64,000 bases of DNA from Lachnospiraceae bacterium (GTDB lineage: Bacteria > Bacillota > Clostridia > Lachnospirales > Lachnospiraceae): contig JAAWRC010000004.1 of NCBI GenBank assembly GCA_022800815.1, positions 1 through 64,000 on the forward strand, in the 5' to 3' direction. A program made the translations under genes and the position numbers. Positions 26,068 through 35,045 of this stretch are shown here, piece by piece. Position 1 is the first letter of the stretch, and each line of letters begins with the position of its first letter. A model generated the notes under the pieces. The model was not told where the DNA came from. It searched no databases and worked only from the letters and a program-made list of their open reading frames with translations.

Positions 26068-26976
26068 ATGGCTTATCTTTTGGAAACCCATGGACTTACG
26101 AAGGTGCTCGGGGGGCGGCGGATCGTGGAGGACGTGTCGCTCCACGTGAGGAAGGGGGAGGTTTACGGATTCCTGGGGCCCAACGGGGCGGGCAAGACCA
26201 CGGTTCTTAAGCTTGTGACCGGGCTGCTCCTGCCGACGGCGGGGGAGGTTGTTTTGTTTGGGGAGGGGGGATTTTTCCACGCCCTCAAGCGGATGGGGAC
26301 TGTTTTGGAGTTCCCCGTGTTTTATGAGCGGCTCACGGGGCGGGAAAATCTGGAGCTTCACCGGGAGTACATGGGGTATTACCGCCACGGGAGCGTGGAG
26401 GAGGCCCTGGGGCTTCTGGGGCTTGCGGAGGCGGCGGACCGTCCGGTGAAATGTTATTCTCTGGGCATGAGGGAGCGGCTGGGCATCGCCAGGGCGCTGC
26501 TCCACCGGCCGGAGTTTTTGATTCTGGACGAGCCTTTAAACGGGCTGGACCCGGAGGGGATCCACCAGGTCAGGGGGCTTCTTAAGGGGCTGTCCGTGGA
26601 TTACGGGGTGACGGTGCTTGTCTCCAGCCACATTTTGTCGGAGGTGGAGAGTGTTGCGGACACGGTGGGCGTTCTTGCTGGGGGAAGGCTGGTGGAGGAG
26701 CTTTCCATGAAGGAGCTTAGGGAGAGGAGCGCTTCTTTTGTCGAGGTGCTGGCAAAGGACGGGAAGCGGGCGGCCTTCGTGCTGGCGGAGAAGCTGGGGC
26801 TTTCCGGTTTTCGGGTCCTGGAGGACGGGCGGATTCGCATTTATGAGGAGGGGGTCTCGGTGGAAGGGCTGGCCGGGGCGCTCTCTGAGGCCGGGGCGGG
26901 GGTTCTTTCCATCGGCCGGAGGAGGGAGACGCTGGAAGAGTATTTTTTGAAGCTTGTGGGGGAGGGGCTGCAATGA
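26068..26976 (+). CDS. ABC transporter ATP-binding protein (BcrA/lantibiotic-immunity type)
   Basis: 302 residues with Walker A GPNGAGKTT, signature YSLGMRERL and Walker B LILDEPLNGLDP, then an H-loop in SSHILSEV. The C-terminal 90 residues match the BcrA-type extension. Pairs with the permease gene that overlaps its stop by four bases. Likely exports or removes a peptide antibiotic; substrate not visible. Confidence 0.88.
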   Translation: MAYLLETHGLTKVLGGRRIVEDVSLHVRKGEVYGFLGPNGAGKTTVLKLVTGLLLPTAGEVVLFGEGGFFHALKRMGTVLEFPVFYERLTGRENLELHREYMGYYRHGSVEEALGLLGLAEAADRPVKCYSLGMRERLGIARALLHRPEFLILDEPLNGLDPEGIHQVRGLLKGLSVDYGVTVLVSSHILSEVESVADTVGVLAGGRLVEELSMKELRERSASFVEVLAKDGKRAAFVLAEKLGLSGFRVLEDGRIRIYEEGVSVEGLAGALSEAGAGVLSIGRRRETLEEYFLKLVGEGLQ

Positions 26977-27689
26977 GAAAATTGATTTGGCTGGAGTGGA
27001 GGAAGTACCGGGTGGGACGGTATGTGGGGGCTGCCGTTGTCTTGGCGTCTTTTCTGGCTCTGTTCGTCTTTGGCATGGCGTTTTTTGGCATTGCCGACGA
27101 CCCGGCGACGGGGGTGCCGGATGCGGCTCCCGGGATGCTCGGCATTTCGGCGGCGGTGGAATTTCTGACCAACTGTGTTTCTTTTGTGTTTACGGGGGTC
27201 TTGCTGGCGACTGTCGTGGTGGGGGCTTACCGGAACGGGACCATGGCCCTCATGTTCACCTATCCCATAAGCAGGAGGAGGATTCTTTTTTCCAAGCTGG
27301 CGGCCGTGTGGCTGTTTCAATTTGGGGCGCTGGCGTTCATGAAGCTGTCTGTCTATGGCTGTCTGGCCCTTGGGGGAAGGGTTTACGGGGGTTCCTCGTT
27401 CCCGCTGGATTTTGACCTGGGGGGCGGAGCCTTTTACGGCTCCCTGTTTCTTGGGGCGGCGCTGGTGGTGACGGTGGGTTTTTTGTCTCTGTTTGCGGGG
27501 CTCCTCGCAAAGTCCTCGAAGGCGACGGTGGTCGCTTCGTTTGTCCTGGTGTTTCTGACCCAGGGGAGTGTGGGGGATCTGAGCCTGGCGGGTAATTCGG
27601 TGTTTTTCCTGGGGCTGGCCTTCCTCGCCTTCCTGCTTGCGGCGGGGAGCGTGGCCGCAGCCGGGAAGCGGGACGTGGCGGGAAAATAA
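26973..27689 (+). CDS. ABC-2-type permease
   Basis: 238 residues with about six membrane segments and the ABC-2 loop YRNGTMALMFTYPISRRRI near residue 88. It starts inside the ATP-binding gene's stop (ATGA), so the two are translated together. Completes a kinase-regulator-ABC cassette. Confidence 0.85.
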   Translation: MRKLIWLEWRKYRVGRYVGAAVVLASFLALFVFGMAFFGIADDPATGVPDAAPGMLGISAAVEFLTNCVSFVFTGVLLATVVVGAYRNGTMALMFTYPISRRRILFSKLAAVWLFQFGALAFMKLSVYGCLALGGRVYGGSSFPLDFDLGGGAFYGSLFLGAALVVTVGFLSLFAGLLAKSSKATVVASFVLVFLTQGSVGDLSLAGNSVFFLGLAFLAFLLAAGSVAAAGKRDVAGK

Positions 27690-27695
27690 AAGCAT

Positions 27696-27728
27696 TTGAC
27701 TTTTTATGTGAATTCAAATACAATTGAA
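27696..27728 (+). promoter_or_regulatory. promoter and palindromic operator of the TA operon
   Basis: TTGACT (27696-27701), 17 bp, TACAAT (27719-27724). A TTCAA-N6-TTGAA palindrome (27713-27728) covers the -10, the position expected for autoregulation by a RelB-type antitoxin. It begins seven bases after the permease stop. Confidence 0.75.
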
Positions 27729-27763
27729 ATATGGAGAAATGCAAATGAAGGGAGATGTAAGCC

Positions 27764-28057
27764 ATGGCGAATGCTTTGATTCAGTTACGGATTGATGAAA
27801 GGCTTAAAGCGGAGGCAACGGATATTTATGAAAGGCTGGGTTTGGATTTGCCGACTGCAATTCGGATTTTTCTGACACGTTCGGTTGAGGAAAGGGGGAT
27901 ACCTTTTAGCATGAAATTAAAATCAGATAACTATAAGGCGGAAGCAGCCGTAAAGGCAATGCGGGAGATGAGTAAGGCAGCGGAGACGGAGGGCATTGCA
28001 GATATGACGCTGGACGAGATCAATGCAGAAATCTCTGCTGTCAGAAAAGAGGTGTGA
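27764..28057 (+). CDS. relB: RelB/DinJ-family antitoxin
   Basis: 97 residues: an N-terminal ribbon-helix-helix (LIQLRIDERLKAEATDIYERLGLDLPTAIRIFL), as in RelB/DinJ, then a charged helical tail that should bind the toxin. Directly followed by a PIN-domain gene rather than a RelE/YafQ toxin. The pair is clearly AT-richer than its neighbours, suggesting transfer. Confidence 0.88.
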   Translation: MANALIQLRIDERLKAEATDIYERLGLDLPTAIRIFLTRSVEERGIPFSMKLKSDNYKAEAAVKAMREMSKAAETEGIADMTLDEINAEISAVRKEV

Positions 28058-28058
28058 C

Positions 28059-28484
28059 GTGAAATATTATGCAGTGATAGATACGAATGTCCTGGTATCG
28101 GCAATCCTGAAATGGGATTCCATACCGGGGCGTGTTTTGGAACATGCATTTACGGGAGACATCATTCCTTTATTGAATGAACAGGTGTTGAAGGAATATA
28201 TAGAGGTCCTTGGACGCCCGAAATTTCATTTTGATCAAGAAAAAATCAACGTTGTCGTGGACGGACTGATCCGAAGAGGAATTTTTGTGGATGCAGAACC
28301 TGTGGATGTAAATCTGCCAGACAGGAACGATGTCATATTTTATGAAATTGTCATGGAAAAGCGGAAATATGAGGAAGCTTTTTTGGTAACTGGGAATACG
28401 AGGCATTTTCCATCGGAGCCTTATATCGTCACGCCGAGGGAGATGCTGACAATTTTAGAAAACGAACCATGGGGTTTTGATTGA
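28059..28484 (+). CDS. PIN-domain toxin
   Basis: 141 residues of the putative TA toxin/PIN family: VIDTNVLVSAIL at the N-terminus (first catalytic Asp), internal acidic residues in LPDRNDVIFYE and a closing LVTGNTRHFP segment. PIN toxins are Mg-dependent ribonucleases. GTG 28059 lies two bases after the relB stop with AGAGG upstream; an ATG at 28023 inside relB is less likely. Confidence 0.85.
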   Translation: MKYYAVIDTNVLVSAILKWDSIPGRVLEHAFTGDIIPLLNEQVLKEYIEVLGRPKFHFDQEKINVVVDGLIRRGIFVDAEPVDVNLPDRNDVIFYEIVMEKRKYEEAFLVTGNTRHFPSEPYIVTPREMLTILENEPWGFD

Positions 28485-28715
28485 CTTTTTTCATTTTCTG
28501 TGTTCTCATTCTCTGGCAGTTATCGAAATCTGCCGTCATAATAACGGAAATTATCTTGTTTTTACCCATCCAAATGTAAAAGATATATAAAATCCCCCCT
28601 CAAAACAAAATTCCTCCCCTCTTTTGTATTCGATTATATTTGTTATACTTGTCATATGGGAAGCTTCGTTCCCTGCACGACAAAAAGTGGAAAGTCGGTA
28701 TGAAGGGGTGAGAGA

Positions 28716-30227
28716 ATGCAGGATGTAATTGTTTCCATGGAAAACGTCAGCAAGAGTTTTCCGGGAGTGAAGGCGCTTGACAACGTGCAGTTTGAGCTTC
28801 GGGCCGGGGAGGTCATGGCTCTTCTGGGGGAAAACGGCGCCGGAAAATCGACCTTGATGAAAATCCTCAGCGGCGTCTATACGAGGGACGGTGGGACCGT
28901 GCGCATTTTCGGACAGGAGTACGGGGACATGACGCCCAAGCAGGCCCAGGCGGCCGGGGTGGCCATCATCCACCAGGAATTGAATATGTGCAGGCACCTG
29001 TCGGTGGCGGAGAACATGTTCCTCGGCCGGGAGGTCAAGGGGACTTTTGCCCTCAACAATGCGAAGATGGAGGAGGAGGCGGGCAGGATCTTAAGCGAGC
29101 TGAAGATCGACATCAGCCCCAGGCAGATCGTCGGCGACCTTCCCGTGTCCAAGCAGCAGATGGTGGAGATCGCCAAGGCCCTCTCCATCAATGCCAAGGT
29201 CCTGATCATGGACGAACCCACCTCGGCCCTGACTGCCAGGGAGATCGACGATTTGTTCCGCATCATCCACCAGCTCAAGGAGGAGGGACACGGGATCGTC
29301 TACATATCTCACCGGCTGGAGGAGCTCCAGCATATCGTGGACCGGGTCACCATCATGCGGGACGGCCAGTATATCACCTGCCGGGATTTTGCGGACATGA
29401 CCATGGACGAGATTATCGCAAACATGGTGGGCCGGGAGATCAAGGAGAAGTTCCCCCATGTGGAGTGTGAGAAGGGCAAGAAGATTTTTGAGGTAAAGAA
29501 TTTAAACGCCGGAAAGATGGTTCGGGACATCAGTTTTTCGGTATATGAAGGGGAGATCGTCGGCTTTGCCGGGCTGATGGGTGCTGGGAGGACCGAGACC
29601 ACCAGGGCGATCTTCGGGGCGGATCCCAAGGAGAGCGGGGAGATTTTCGTGGACGGGAAGGAAGTGAAGATCCGCTGTCCCATGGACGCCATCAAAAACG
29701 GCGTGGTGCTGGCGCCGGAGGACCGGAAGAAGGACGGGCTCTGCACGAAATTAAGTATCCGGCAGAATCTGGCCCTTCCCAACCTGGATCTGGTCTGCAC
29801 GGGCCTGGGGGTGGTGAGCCGTGGGAAGGAGCAGAAGCTCTGCGACGAGGCGGTGGAGAATTTAAGGATCAAGACGCCCGGCGTGGACATTGACGCCGGA
29901 AATCTGTCCGGCGGAAACCAGCAGAAGGTGGTCGTCGGCAAATGGCTGGCGAGAAATTCCCGGGTGGTGATCTTTGACGAACCCACCAGGGGCATCGACG
30001 TGGGAGCCAAGGTGGAAATTTACAACCTGATCAACGAGCTCAAGAAGCAGGGGATCGCCGTGGTCATCGTCTCCTCGGAGATGCCGGAGGTCATGGGGGT
30101 TGCGGACCGGATCATCGTCATGTGCGATGGCCGGATTACCGGCGAGGTGATGGCGAAGGAGACCACGCAGAACGAGATTTTGACCTTGGCCACTTCGTTT
30201 GAAAATAAAAAGATTGCCAGTCATTAA
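28716..30227 (+). CDS. sugar ABC transporter ATP-binding protein (MglA/RbsA type)
   Basis: 503 residues with two nucleotide-binding domains in tandem. The first has Walker A GENGAGKST and Walker B LIMDEPTSALT; the second has the family's usual altered Walker A (GLMGAGRTET) with LSGGNQQKV and VIFDEPTRGID. It powers import with the permease and binding protein downstream. The 230 bases upstream are AT-rich, with TATACT-like -10 sequences near 28645 but no clear -35, suggesting activator-dependent expression (see the YesN/YesM pair downstream). Confidence 0.93.
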   Translation: MQDVIVSMENVSKSFPGVKALDNVQFELRAGEVMALLGENGAGKSTLMKILSGVYTRDGGTVRIFGQEYGDMTPKQAQAAGVAIIHQELNMCRHLSVAENMFLGREVKGTFALNNAKMEEEAGRILSELKIDISPRQIVGDLPVSKQQMVEIAKALSINAKVLIMDEPTSALTAREIDDLFRIIHQLKEEGHGIVYISHRLEELQHIVDRVTIMRDGQYITCRDFADMTMDEIIANMVGREIKEKFPHVECEKGKKIFEVKNLNAGKMVRDISFSVYEGEIVGFAGLMGAGRTETTRAIFGADPKESGEIFVDGKEVKIRCPMDAIKNGVVLAPEDRKKDGLCTKLSIRQNLALPNLDLVCTGLGVVSRGKEQKLCDEAVENLRIKTPGVDIDAGNLSGGNQQKVVVGKWLARNSRVVIFDEPTRGIDVGAKVEIYNLINELKKQGIAVVIVSSEMPEVMGVADRIIVMCDGRITGEVMAKETTQNEILTLATSFENKKIASH

Positions 30228-30242
30228 GGAGGGAGAAACGAT

Positions 30243-31259
30243 ATGAATACGAAAAAACAAAATCCCTGGAAGCGGCTGCTCGGGATCCGTGGGATGGGAG
30301 CCGCACTGACGGCTTTTGCGGGGTTTATCATTCTCTACGTGGCCTTCGGCCTCATTGAGCCGACGGTTTTTTCCGGGCAGAACATCATGAACCTGCTGCG
30401 GTCCATGTCCAAGTACCTGCTGATCGGAATCGCCCAGAGCTTTATCCTGATCACGGGGAACATTGACCTCTCCATCGGTTCCATGGTCGGCATGAGCGCC
30501 ATGATCAGCGCCACCATGATGGCGAAGGCGTTCCACCCGGCGGTGGCGCTTCTGGTCGCCCTCTTGAGCTGCCTGGCCGTGGGCCTGATCAACGGGTTCT
30601 TGGTCGGAAAGTTCCGTCTGCCCCCCTTCATCGCCACTCTTGGCACCATGTTTGTGGCGAGGGGCATCGCCTACATGGTGAACGGGAACCGCAACACTGA
30701 CGCCATCACCACGGGGATCGGCAAGGAGGCGGGGGACGCCTTCCAGAATTTTTTCTACTATGGCTCGGTGTTAAAGATTTACAATGCGTTCTGGATTGCG
30801 CTCATCGTTTTTGTCATCATGTTCTTTATCCTGTCCAAGACCAGGACGGGCCGGCATATTTACGCCATCGGTTCCAACATTGATGCGGCGAAGTTATCCG
30901 GCGTCAACATCGTGGCGACCACCACCAAGGTGTATCTGGTCAGCGCCGTCTGTTCCTGGCTGGTGGGCCTGATCCTCTGTGCCCAGGCCGGCATGGGAAA
31001 CATGGAGGCAGGAATCAGCTATGAGATGTACGGCGTGGCCGCAGGCGTCATCGGCGGCGTCTCTCCCCTGGGGGGCACCGGACTTCTTCTCGGCACCCTG
31101 GCGGGCTCGGCCGTGTGGCAGACTCTTGAGAACGGTCTCAACATGATCGGCGCCCAGGTGGGCATCCAGCGGCTGGTCATCGGCATCATCGTGGTCTGTG
31201 CCGTGCTTCTGGACGTGGTGGTGCGTAACGGCCAGTTCGGGAGAAGGAAGAAAGCTTAA
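30243..31259 (+). CDS. sugar ABC transporter permease (MglC/RbsC type)
   Basis: 338 residues, about ten membrane segments. The motif GISYEMYGVAAGVIGGVSPLGGTG near residue 260 and GNIDLSIGSMVG near residue 75 are typical of the monosaccharide permease family. It sits 15 bases after the ATP-binding gene, with a GGAGG ribosome site. Confidence 0.92.
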   Translation: MNTKKQNPWKRLLGIRGMGAALTAFAGFIILYVAFGLIEPTVFSGQNIMNLLRSMSKYLLIGIAQSFILITGNIDLSIGSMVGMSAMISATMMAKAFHPAVALLVALLSCLAVGLINGFLVGKFRLPPFIATLGTMFVARGIAYMVNGNRNTDAITTGIGKEAGDAFQNFFYYGSVLKIYNAFWIALIVFVIMFFILSKTRTGRHIYAIGSNIDAAKLSGVNIVATTTKVYLVSAVCSWLVGLILCAQAGMGNMEAGISYEMYGVAAGVIGGVSPLGGTGLLLGTLAGSAVWQTLENGLNMIGAQVGIQRLVIGIIVVCAVLLDVVVRNGQFGRRKKA

Positions 31260-31312
31260 ATGGAGCTGAACCGCTTAAGGCGGATAAGCAATATAAAAAA
31301 AGGAGGAACAAC

Positions 31313-33160
31313 ATGAAAAGAAAGGTATTGGCTATGCTCTGTGTTCTCGTCATGGTGACGGCGGCTCTTGCCGGCTGTGGCGGTGACAAGAAGGAGACGG
31401 AGGCCCCCACGGAGGGCGCAGAACAGAAGGAGGAGAGCAAGGCTCCGGAAACCCAGGGCGCTTCCGGCGACGTGAGGATTGCCCTGATCACCATGGATTC
31501 GGTGGACCAGCACTGGGTGAACCTGAATGAGGGCGCTCAGAAGGCTGCCTCGGAGCTTGGCGTGGAGGTGACGCTGCTTGCCCCCAACATGAAGGACGAC
31601 GCACAGCAGATCGAGTGCGTGAACAATGCGGTGGCCGGCAAGTATGACGCCATCATGGTGGCGGCCAACGGTCCTGACGCCATCTCTTCCGCACTGAAGG
31701 AAGCGCAGCAGGCGGGCATCAAGATCGTCTATGTGGACTCTCCGGCCAACGTGGACGCCGAGGCGACCTTCTCCACCGACAACAAGGCGGCGGGCAAGAT
31801 CGCCGGCGAGGAGATGATTAAGGCCCTGGAGGCGGCGAACATCACCTCCGGCAACATCGGTATCGTCAATGTCAACGCTTCCACCGAGACGGCCGTGGCC
31901 CGTGAGGAGGGCTTCCGCTCGGCTTTCGAGGGCAAGGGCTACACCCTTCTGGAGACGCAGTACGGCGAGGGGGATGCGGCCAAGTCCCAGACCATTGCCG
32001 AGAATTACATCACCCAGGGCGTGGTCGGCATCTTCGGAACCAATGAGGGTTCCACCACCGGAACCGGAAACGCCATCAAGGCTTCAAACTCTGACGTGAT
32101 CGGCGTGGGCTTTGACAAGTCCGATGCCATCCAGAACCTGATCGCCGACGGTTATCTGCTCTGCACCATGGCTCAGAATCCCGACGTGATGGGTTATGAG
32201 GGCGTGAAGGCCGCTGTTGCCGCCGTGAACGGCGAGAGCCTGGGCGGCAAGGTGACGGACACCGGCGTGTCTGTCCTGACGAAGGACACTCTTGGCGGGG
32301 GCAGCAGTGAGGGCGGCAGCTCTGACGTCACGGCCAGCAAGGCCTGGAAGATCGCCCTGATCACCATGGACTCCGTGGACCAGCACTGGGTCAGCTTAAA
32401 TGAGGGCGCCCAGGCGAAGGCCAAGGAGCTGGGCGTGGAAGTGACTTTCATGGCTCCCAACAGCAAGGACGACGCACAGCAGATCGAGTGTGTGAACAAT
32501 GCGGTGGCCGGCAAGTATGACGCCATCATGGTGGCGGCCAACGGCCCGGACTCCATCACTTCCGCACTGAAGGAAGCGCAGGCGGCGGGCATCAAGATCG
32601 TCTATGTGGACTCTCCCGCGAACCTGGAGGCGGAAGCCACCTTCTCCACTGACAACAAGGCGGCGGGCAAGACGGCCGGCGAGGAGCTTCTCAAGGCTCT
32701 GGAAGCGGCCAACGTGACTTCTGGCAACATCGGCATCGTCAACATCAACGCTTCCACTGATTCCACGGTGAACCGGGAAGCCGGCTTCAGGGAGGCTTTT
32801 GAGGGCAAGGGCTACACCCTTCTGGAGACTCAGTATGGCGAGGGTGATGCGGCCAAGTCCCAGACCATTGCCGAGAATTACATTACCCAGGGCGTGGTCG
32901 GCATTTTCGGTGCGAATGAGGGCGCTACCACTGGTGTCGGTAATGCCATCAAAGCCAATGGCTCCGGGATCATCGGCGTGGGCTTTGACAAGTCTGACGC
33001 CATCCTAAACCTGATCGAGGACGGACATCTGCTCTGCACCATGGCTCAGAATCCTGACGTGATGGGCACCATGGGTGTGGAAGCCTGCGTGAGGGCTCTC
33101 GAGGGCGAGGACCTGGGCGGTGCCGTGACGGATACGGGCGTTTCCGTTCTCACCAAATAG
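31313..33160 (+). CDS. tandem-duplicated sugar-binding lipoprotein
   Basis: 615 residues: signal peptide with lipobox AALAGC (Cys22), a charged linker, then two complete type-1 periplasmic-binding domains in one chain: residues 55-324 and 346-615, joined by a Gly/Ser-rich linker (325-345). Both begin with ALITMDSVDQHW and end VTDTGVSVLTK; corresponding residues are exactly 291 codons apart (873 bases), and most of the sequence is conserved. Each has the paired substrate-binding lobes seen in RbsB/MglB relatives. Normal members have one domain (about 300-350 residues). The ligand cannot be told. Same operon as the two transporter genes above. Confidence 0.93.
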   Translation: MKRKVLAMLCVLVMVTAALAGCGGDKKETEAPTEGAEQKEESKAPETQGASGDVRIALITMDSVDQHWVNLNEGAQKAASELGVEVTLLAPNMKDDAQQIECVNNAVAGKYDAIMVAANGPDAISSALKEAQQAGIKIVYVDSPANVDAEATFSTDNKAAGKIAGEEMIKALEAANITSGNIGIVNVNASTETAVAREEGFRSAFEGKGYTLLETQYGEGDAAKSQTIAENYITQGVVGIFGTNEGSTTGTGNAIKASNSDVIGVGFDKSDAIQNLIADGYLLCTMAQNPDVMGYEGVKAAVAAVNGESLGGKVTDTGVSVLTKDTLGGGSSEGGSSDVTASKAWKIALITMDSVDQHWVSLNEGAQAKAKELGVEVTFMAPNSKDDAQQIECVNNAVAGKYDAIMVAANGPDSITSALKEAQAAGIKIVYVDSPANLEAEATFSTDNKAAGKTAGEELLKALEAANVTSGNIGIVNINASTDSTVNREAGFREAFEGKGYTLLETQYGEGDAAKSQTIAENYITQGVVGIFGANEGATTGVGNAIKANGSGIIGVGFDKSDAILNLIEDGHLLCTMAQNPDVMGTMGVEACVRALEGEDLGGAVTDTGVSVLTK

Positions 33161-33199
33161 ACAAGGATTCGGATTTCCTGCGGGAACGGATCGAAAAAG

Positions 33200-33230
33200 G
33201 GCCGCCGGGCATGTCCCCGGCGGCCTTGTT
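33200..33230 (+). terminator. probable terminator
   Basis: GGCCGCCGGG pairs perfectly with CCCGGCGGCC over a 6-base loop, followed by a weak TTGTT, 40 bases past the binding-protein gene. Confidence 0.7.
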
Positions 33231-33290
33231 ATGGGGGCGTGCGCCGGAAACGGCCGGGTCCGGAGGCGGTTGGTTTTGGGGAAAGAAGCC

Positions 33291-33320
33291 TTGCCAAAGG
33301 GGGGACGTTTCGGTTACAAT
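33291..33320 (+). promoter_or_regulatory. promoter for the yesN-yesM-NBD operon
   Basis: TTGCCA (33291-33296), 18 bp, TACAAT (33315-33320), leaving a leader of about 120 bases. Confidence 0.6.
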
Positions 33321-33444
33321 GAATGCAGAAGATTGCAGGCGATTGCGAAACGTGGAATTGTGGAAATATTGCCAGAATATTTGACAAATTTTCGAGTTTC
33401 GAAATTGCCTGAAAAAGAAGATGGGGGAGAAAGGGGGGATCGGG

Positions 33445-35034
33445 GTGCTTCGTGTCATGATTGCGGACGACGAGGAGCGGATCTGCAAGCTGATCACGGC
33501 CCTGGTGGACTGGGAGGCCCTGGAGATGGAGGTTGCGGGCACTGCCAGGAACGGGCCAGAAGCCATTGCGCTGGCGAAGGAGCTGGAACCGGACATTTTG
33601 ATCACGGACATTCGGATGCCGGGTCTAAGCGGCCTGGACTTGATCGAGCAGGTCAAGAAGCTGCGGCCGGAGGTGGAGATCGTGATCATCAGCGGCTATG
33701 CGCATTTTGAATATGCACAGACGGCCATCAAGTTCGGGGTGGGGGACTATCTGCTCAAGCCGGTGGACCAGGAGGAGTTGAACACCACGCTCCAAAAGTT
33801 CAAGGAACGGATTCTCGCCAGACAGGCGATGGCGAGACGGGGCGGGAGGCTGTTTCAGAAGAGCGAGAGGGACCTGAAACGTCTTCGGACGGGGCTGGTG
33901 GATCAGTTGATTTCCGGGCGGGGAGAACGTTTGTCTGTCGCCGTTATCCAGGAGGCCTATTATCTCCCGGTGGAATCCGGGTTCTTTCAGGCGGTCTGGC
34001 TGAAATTTGACGGGCCCCCGGAGGCGTTCACGGAGGCGGGCCTCGCCGCCATCATGGAGAAGGCGGACAGTATTTTGGAGAGTGCTCTGCGCTCCAAATG
34101 CATTGAGATGGTCTTTCGCCGTGTCGGCTCCTCCTACGTGGGGTTTTTGAATTACGGGAGCGGAAGGAAGGAGGAGGTCAGGCGGGGGCTCAAGGACTGC
34201 CTGAACCAGCTAAAATCCCAGCAGGTTCTTTACGGGCCGGTTCAGTTTTCTCTTGCGGTGGGACGGGCGGCGGAAAACCCGGAGGAGCTCAAGCGTTCCA
34301 TGTATGAGGCATCGGTGATCATCAAGGAGCGTCTGGTGAGGGGGAACGGCCGGATTTTGGACCGGATGCCGGAGCCTTCTGCGCTCCACGAGCGAAAGCT
34401 TTTGGACAAGTATCTGAGGAATATCACCCATGCGGTGGAGGTGATGAGCCTGGAGGAGGCTGCCGGGGCCGTCTCGGAGCTTTCCAGTGCCGCACGGGAG
34501 GTGCGGGAGGTGCGGGGCTTTGAGATTCGGGAGCTCATCCATTCCTGCGCCAGTCTTTTTTTCAGCCGCCTGGAGCTTAGTGGACGTGCGGAGGCTTTGC
34601 AGGAATTTGACGAGCGGTGTGAGTGGTGCGGAACCATGGAGGAGCTCTTCGGCCTTCTCGGCCGGCTTTTGGAGACCCACCTGGGAGCCCTCCGGAGCAG
34701 GCATGAAAACGATGCGGACCGGCCCGTCCGCCTGGCGAAGGAATATATTCAGAATCATTACAGCGAGCCCATTACCCTGGAGGAGGTCAGCGGCCACGTG
34801 AGCCTGAATCCGGCTTATTTCAGCGTCCTGTTTAAGAAGACGGAGGGGGAGGGCTTTGCGAAGTACCTGATTCACTTGAGAATGGAGCAGGCCAAGATTC
34901 TCCTGCGGGACACCAATGAGCCGGTATCGGCCATCTGCCAGAGGGTTGGCTATCACGACGTCAAGCATTTTACCCGTACCTTTGAAAAGGATACGGGGGT
35001 GAAACCGGCTACCTATCGGAAGCTGTATGGGTAA
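33445..35034 (+). CDS. YesN-type response regulator with AraC DNA-binding domain
   Basis: 529 residues: receiver domain (ADDEE at the start, Asp55 in ILITDIRMPG, Lys in LLKPVD), a long middle region (about 130-420) and an AraC double helix-turn-helix at the C-terminus (NHYSEPITLEEVSGHVSLN... to GVKPATYRKLYG). Start taken as GTG 33445 after AAAGGGGGG; ATG 33421 is an alternative. It pairs with the kinase that follows and probably controls the sugar importer just upstream, as YesN-like regulators usually do. Confidence 0.9.
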   Translation: MLRVMIADDEERICKLITALVDWEALEMEVAGTARNGPEAIALAKELEPDILITDIRMPGLSGLDLIEQVKKLRPEVEIVIISGYAHFEYAQTAIKFGVGDYLLKPVDQEELNTTLQKFKERILARQAMARRGGRLFQKSERDLKRLRTGLVDQLISGRGERLSVAVIQEAYYLPVESGFFQAVWLKFDGPPEAFTEAGLAAIMEKADSILESALRSKCIEMVFRRVGSSYVGFLNYGSGRKEEVRRGLKDCLNQLKSQQVLYGPVQFSLAVGRAAENPEELKRSMYEASVIIKERLVRGNGRILDRMPEPSALHERKLLDKYLRNITHAVEVMSLEEAAGAVSELSSAAREVREVRGFEIRELIHSCASLFFSRLELSGRAEALQEFDERCEWCGTMEELFGLLGRLLETHLGALRSRHENDADRPVRLAKEYIQNHYSEPITLEEVSGHVSLNPAYFSVLFKKTEGEGFAKYLIHLRMEQAKILLRDTNEPVSAICQRVGYHDVKHFTRTFEKDTGVKPATYRKLYG

Positions 35035-35045
35035 AGGAGGGGACT

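Noticed and set aside
33160-33240. GGATTCGGAT after the binding-protein gene as another copy of the 180-bp inverted repeat
   Set aside because: Only ten bases match and there is no opposite arm.
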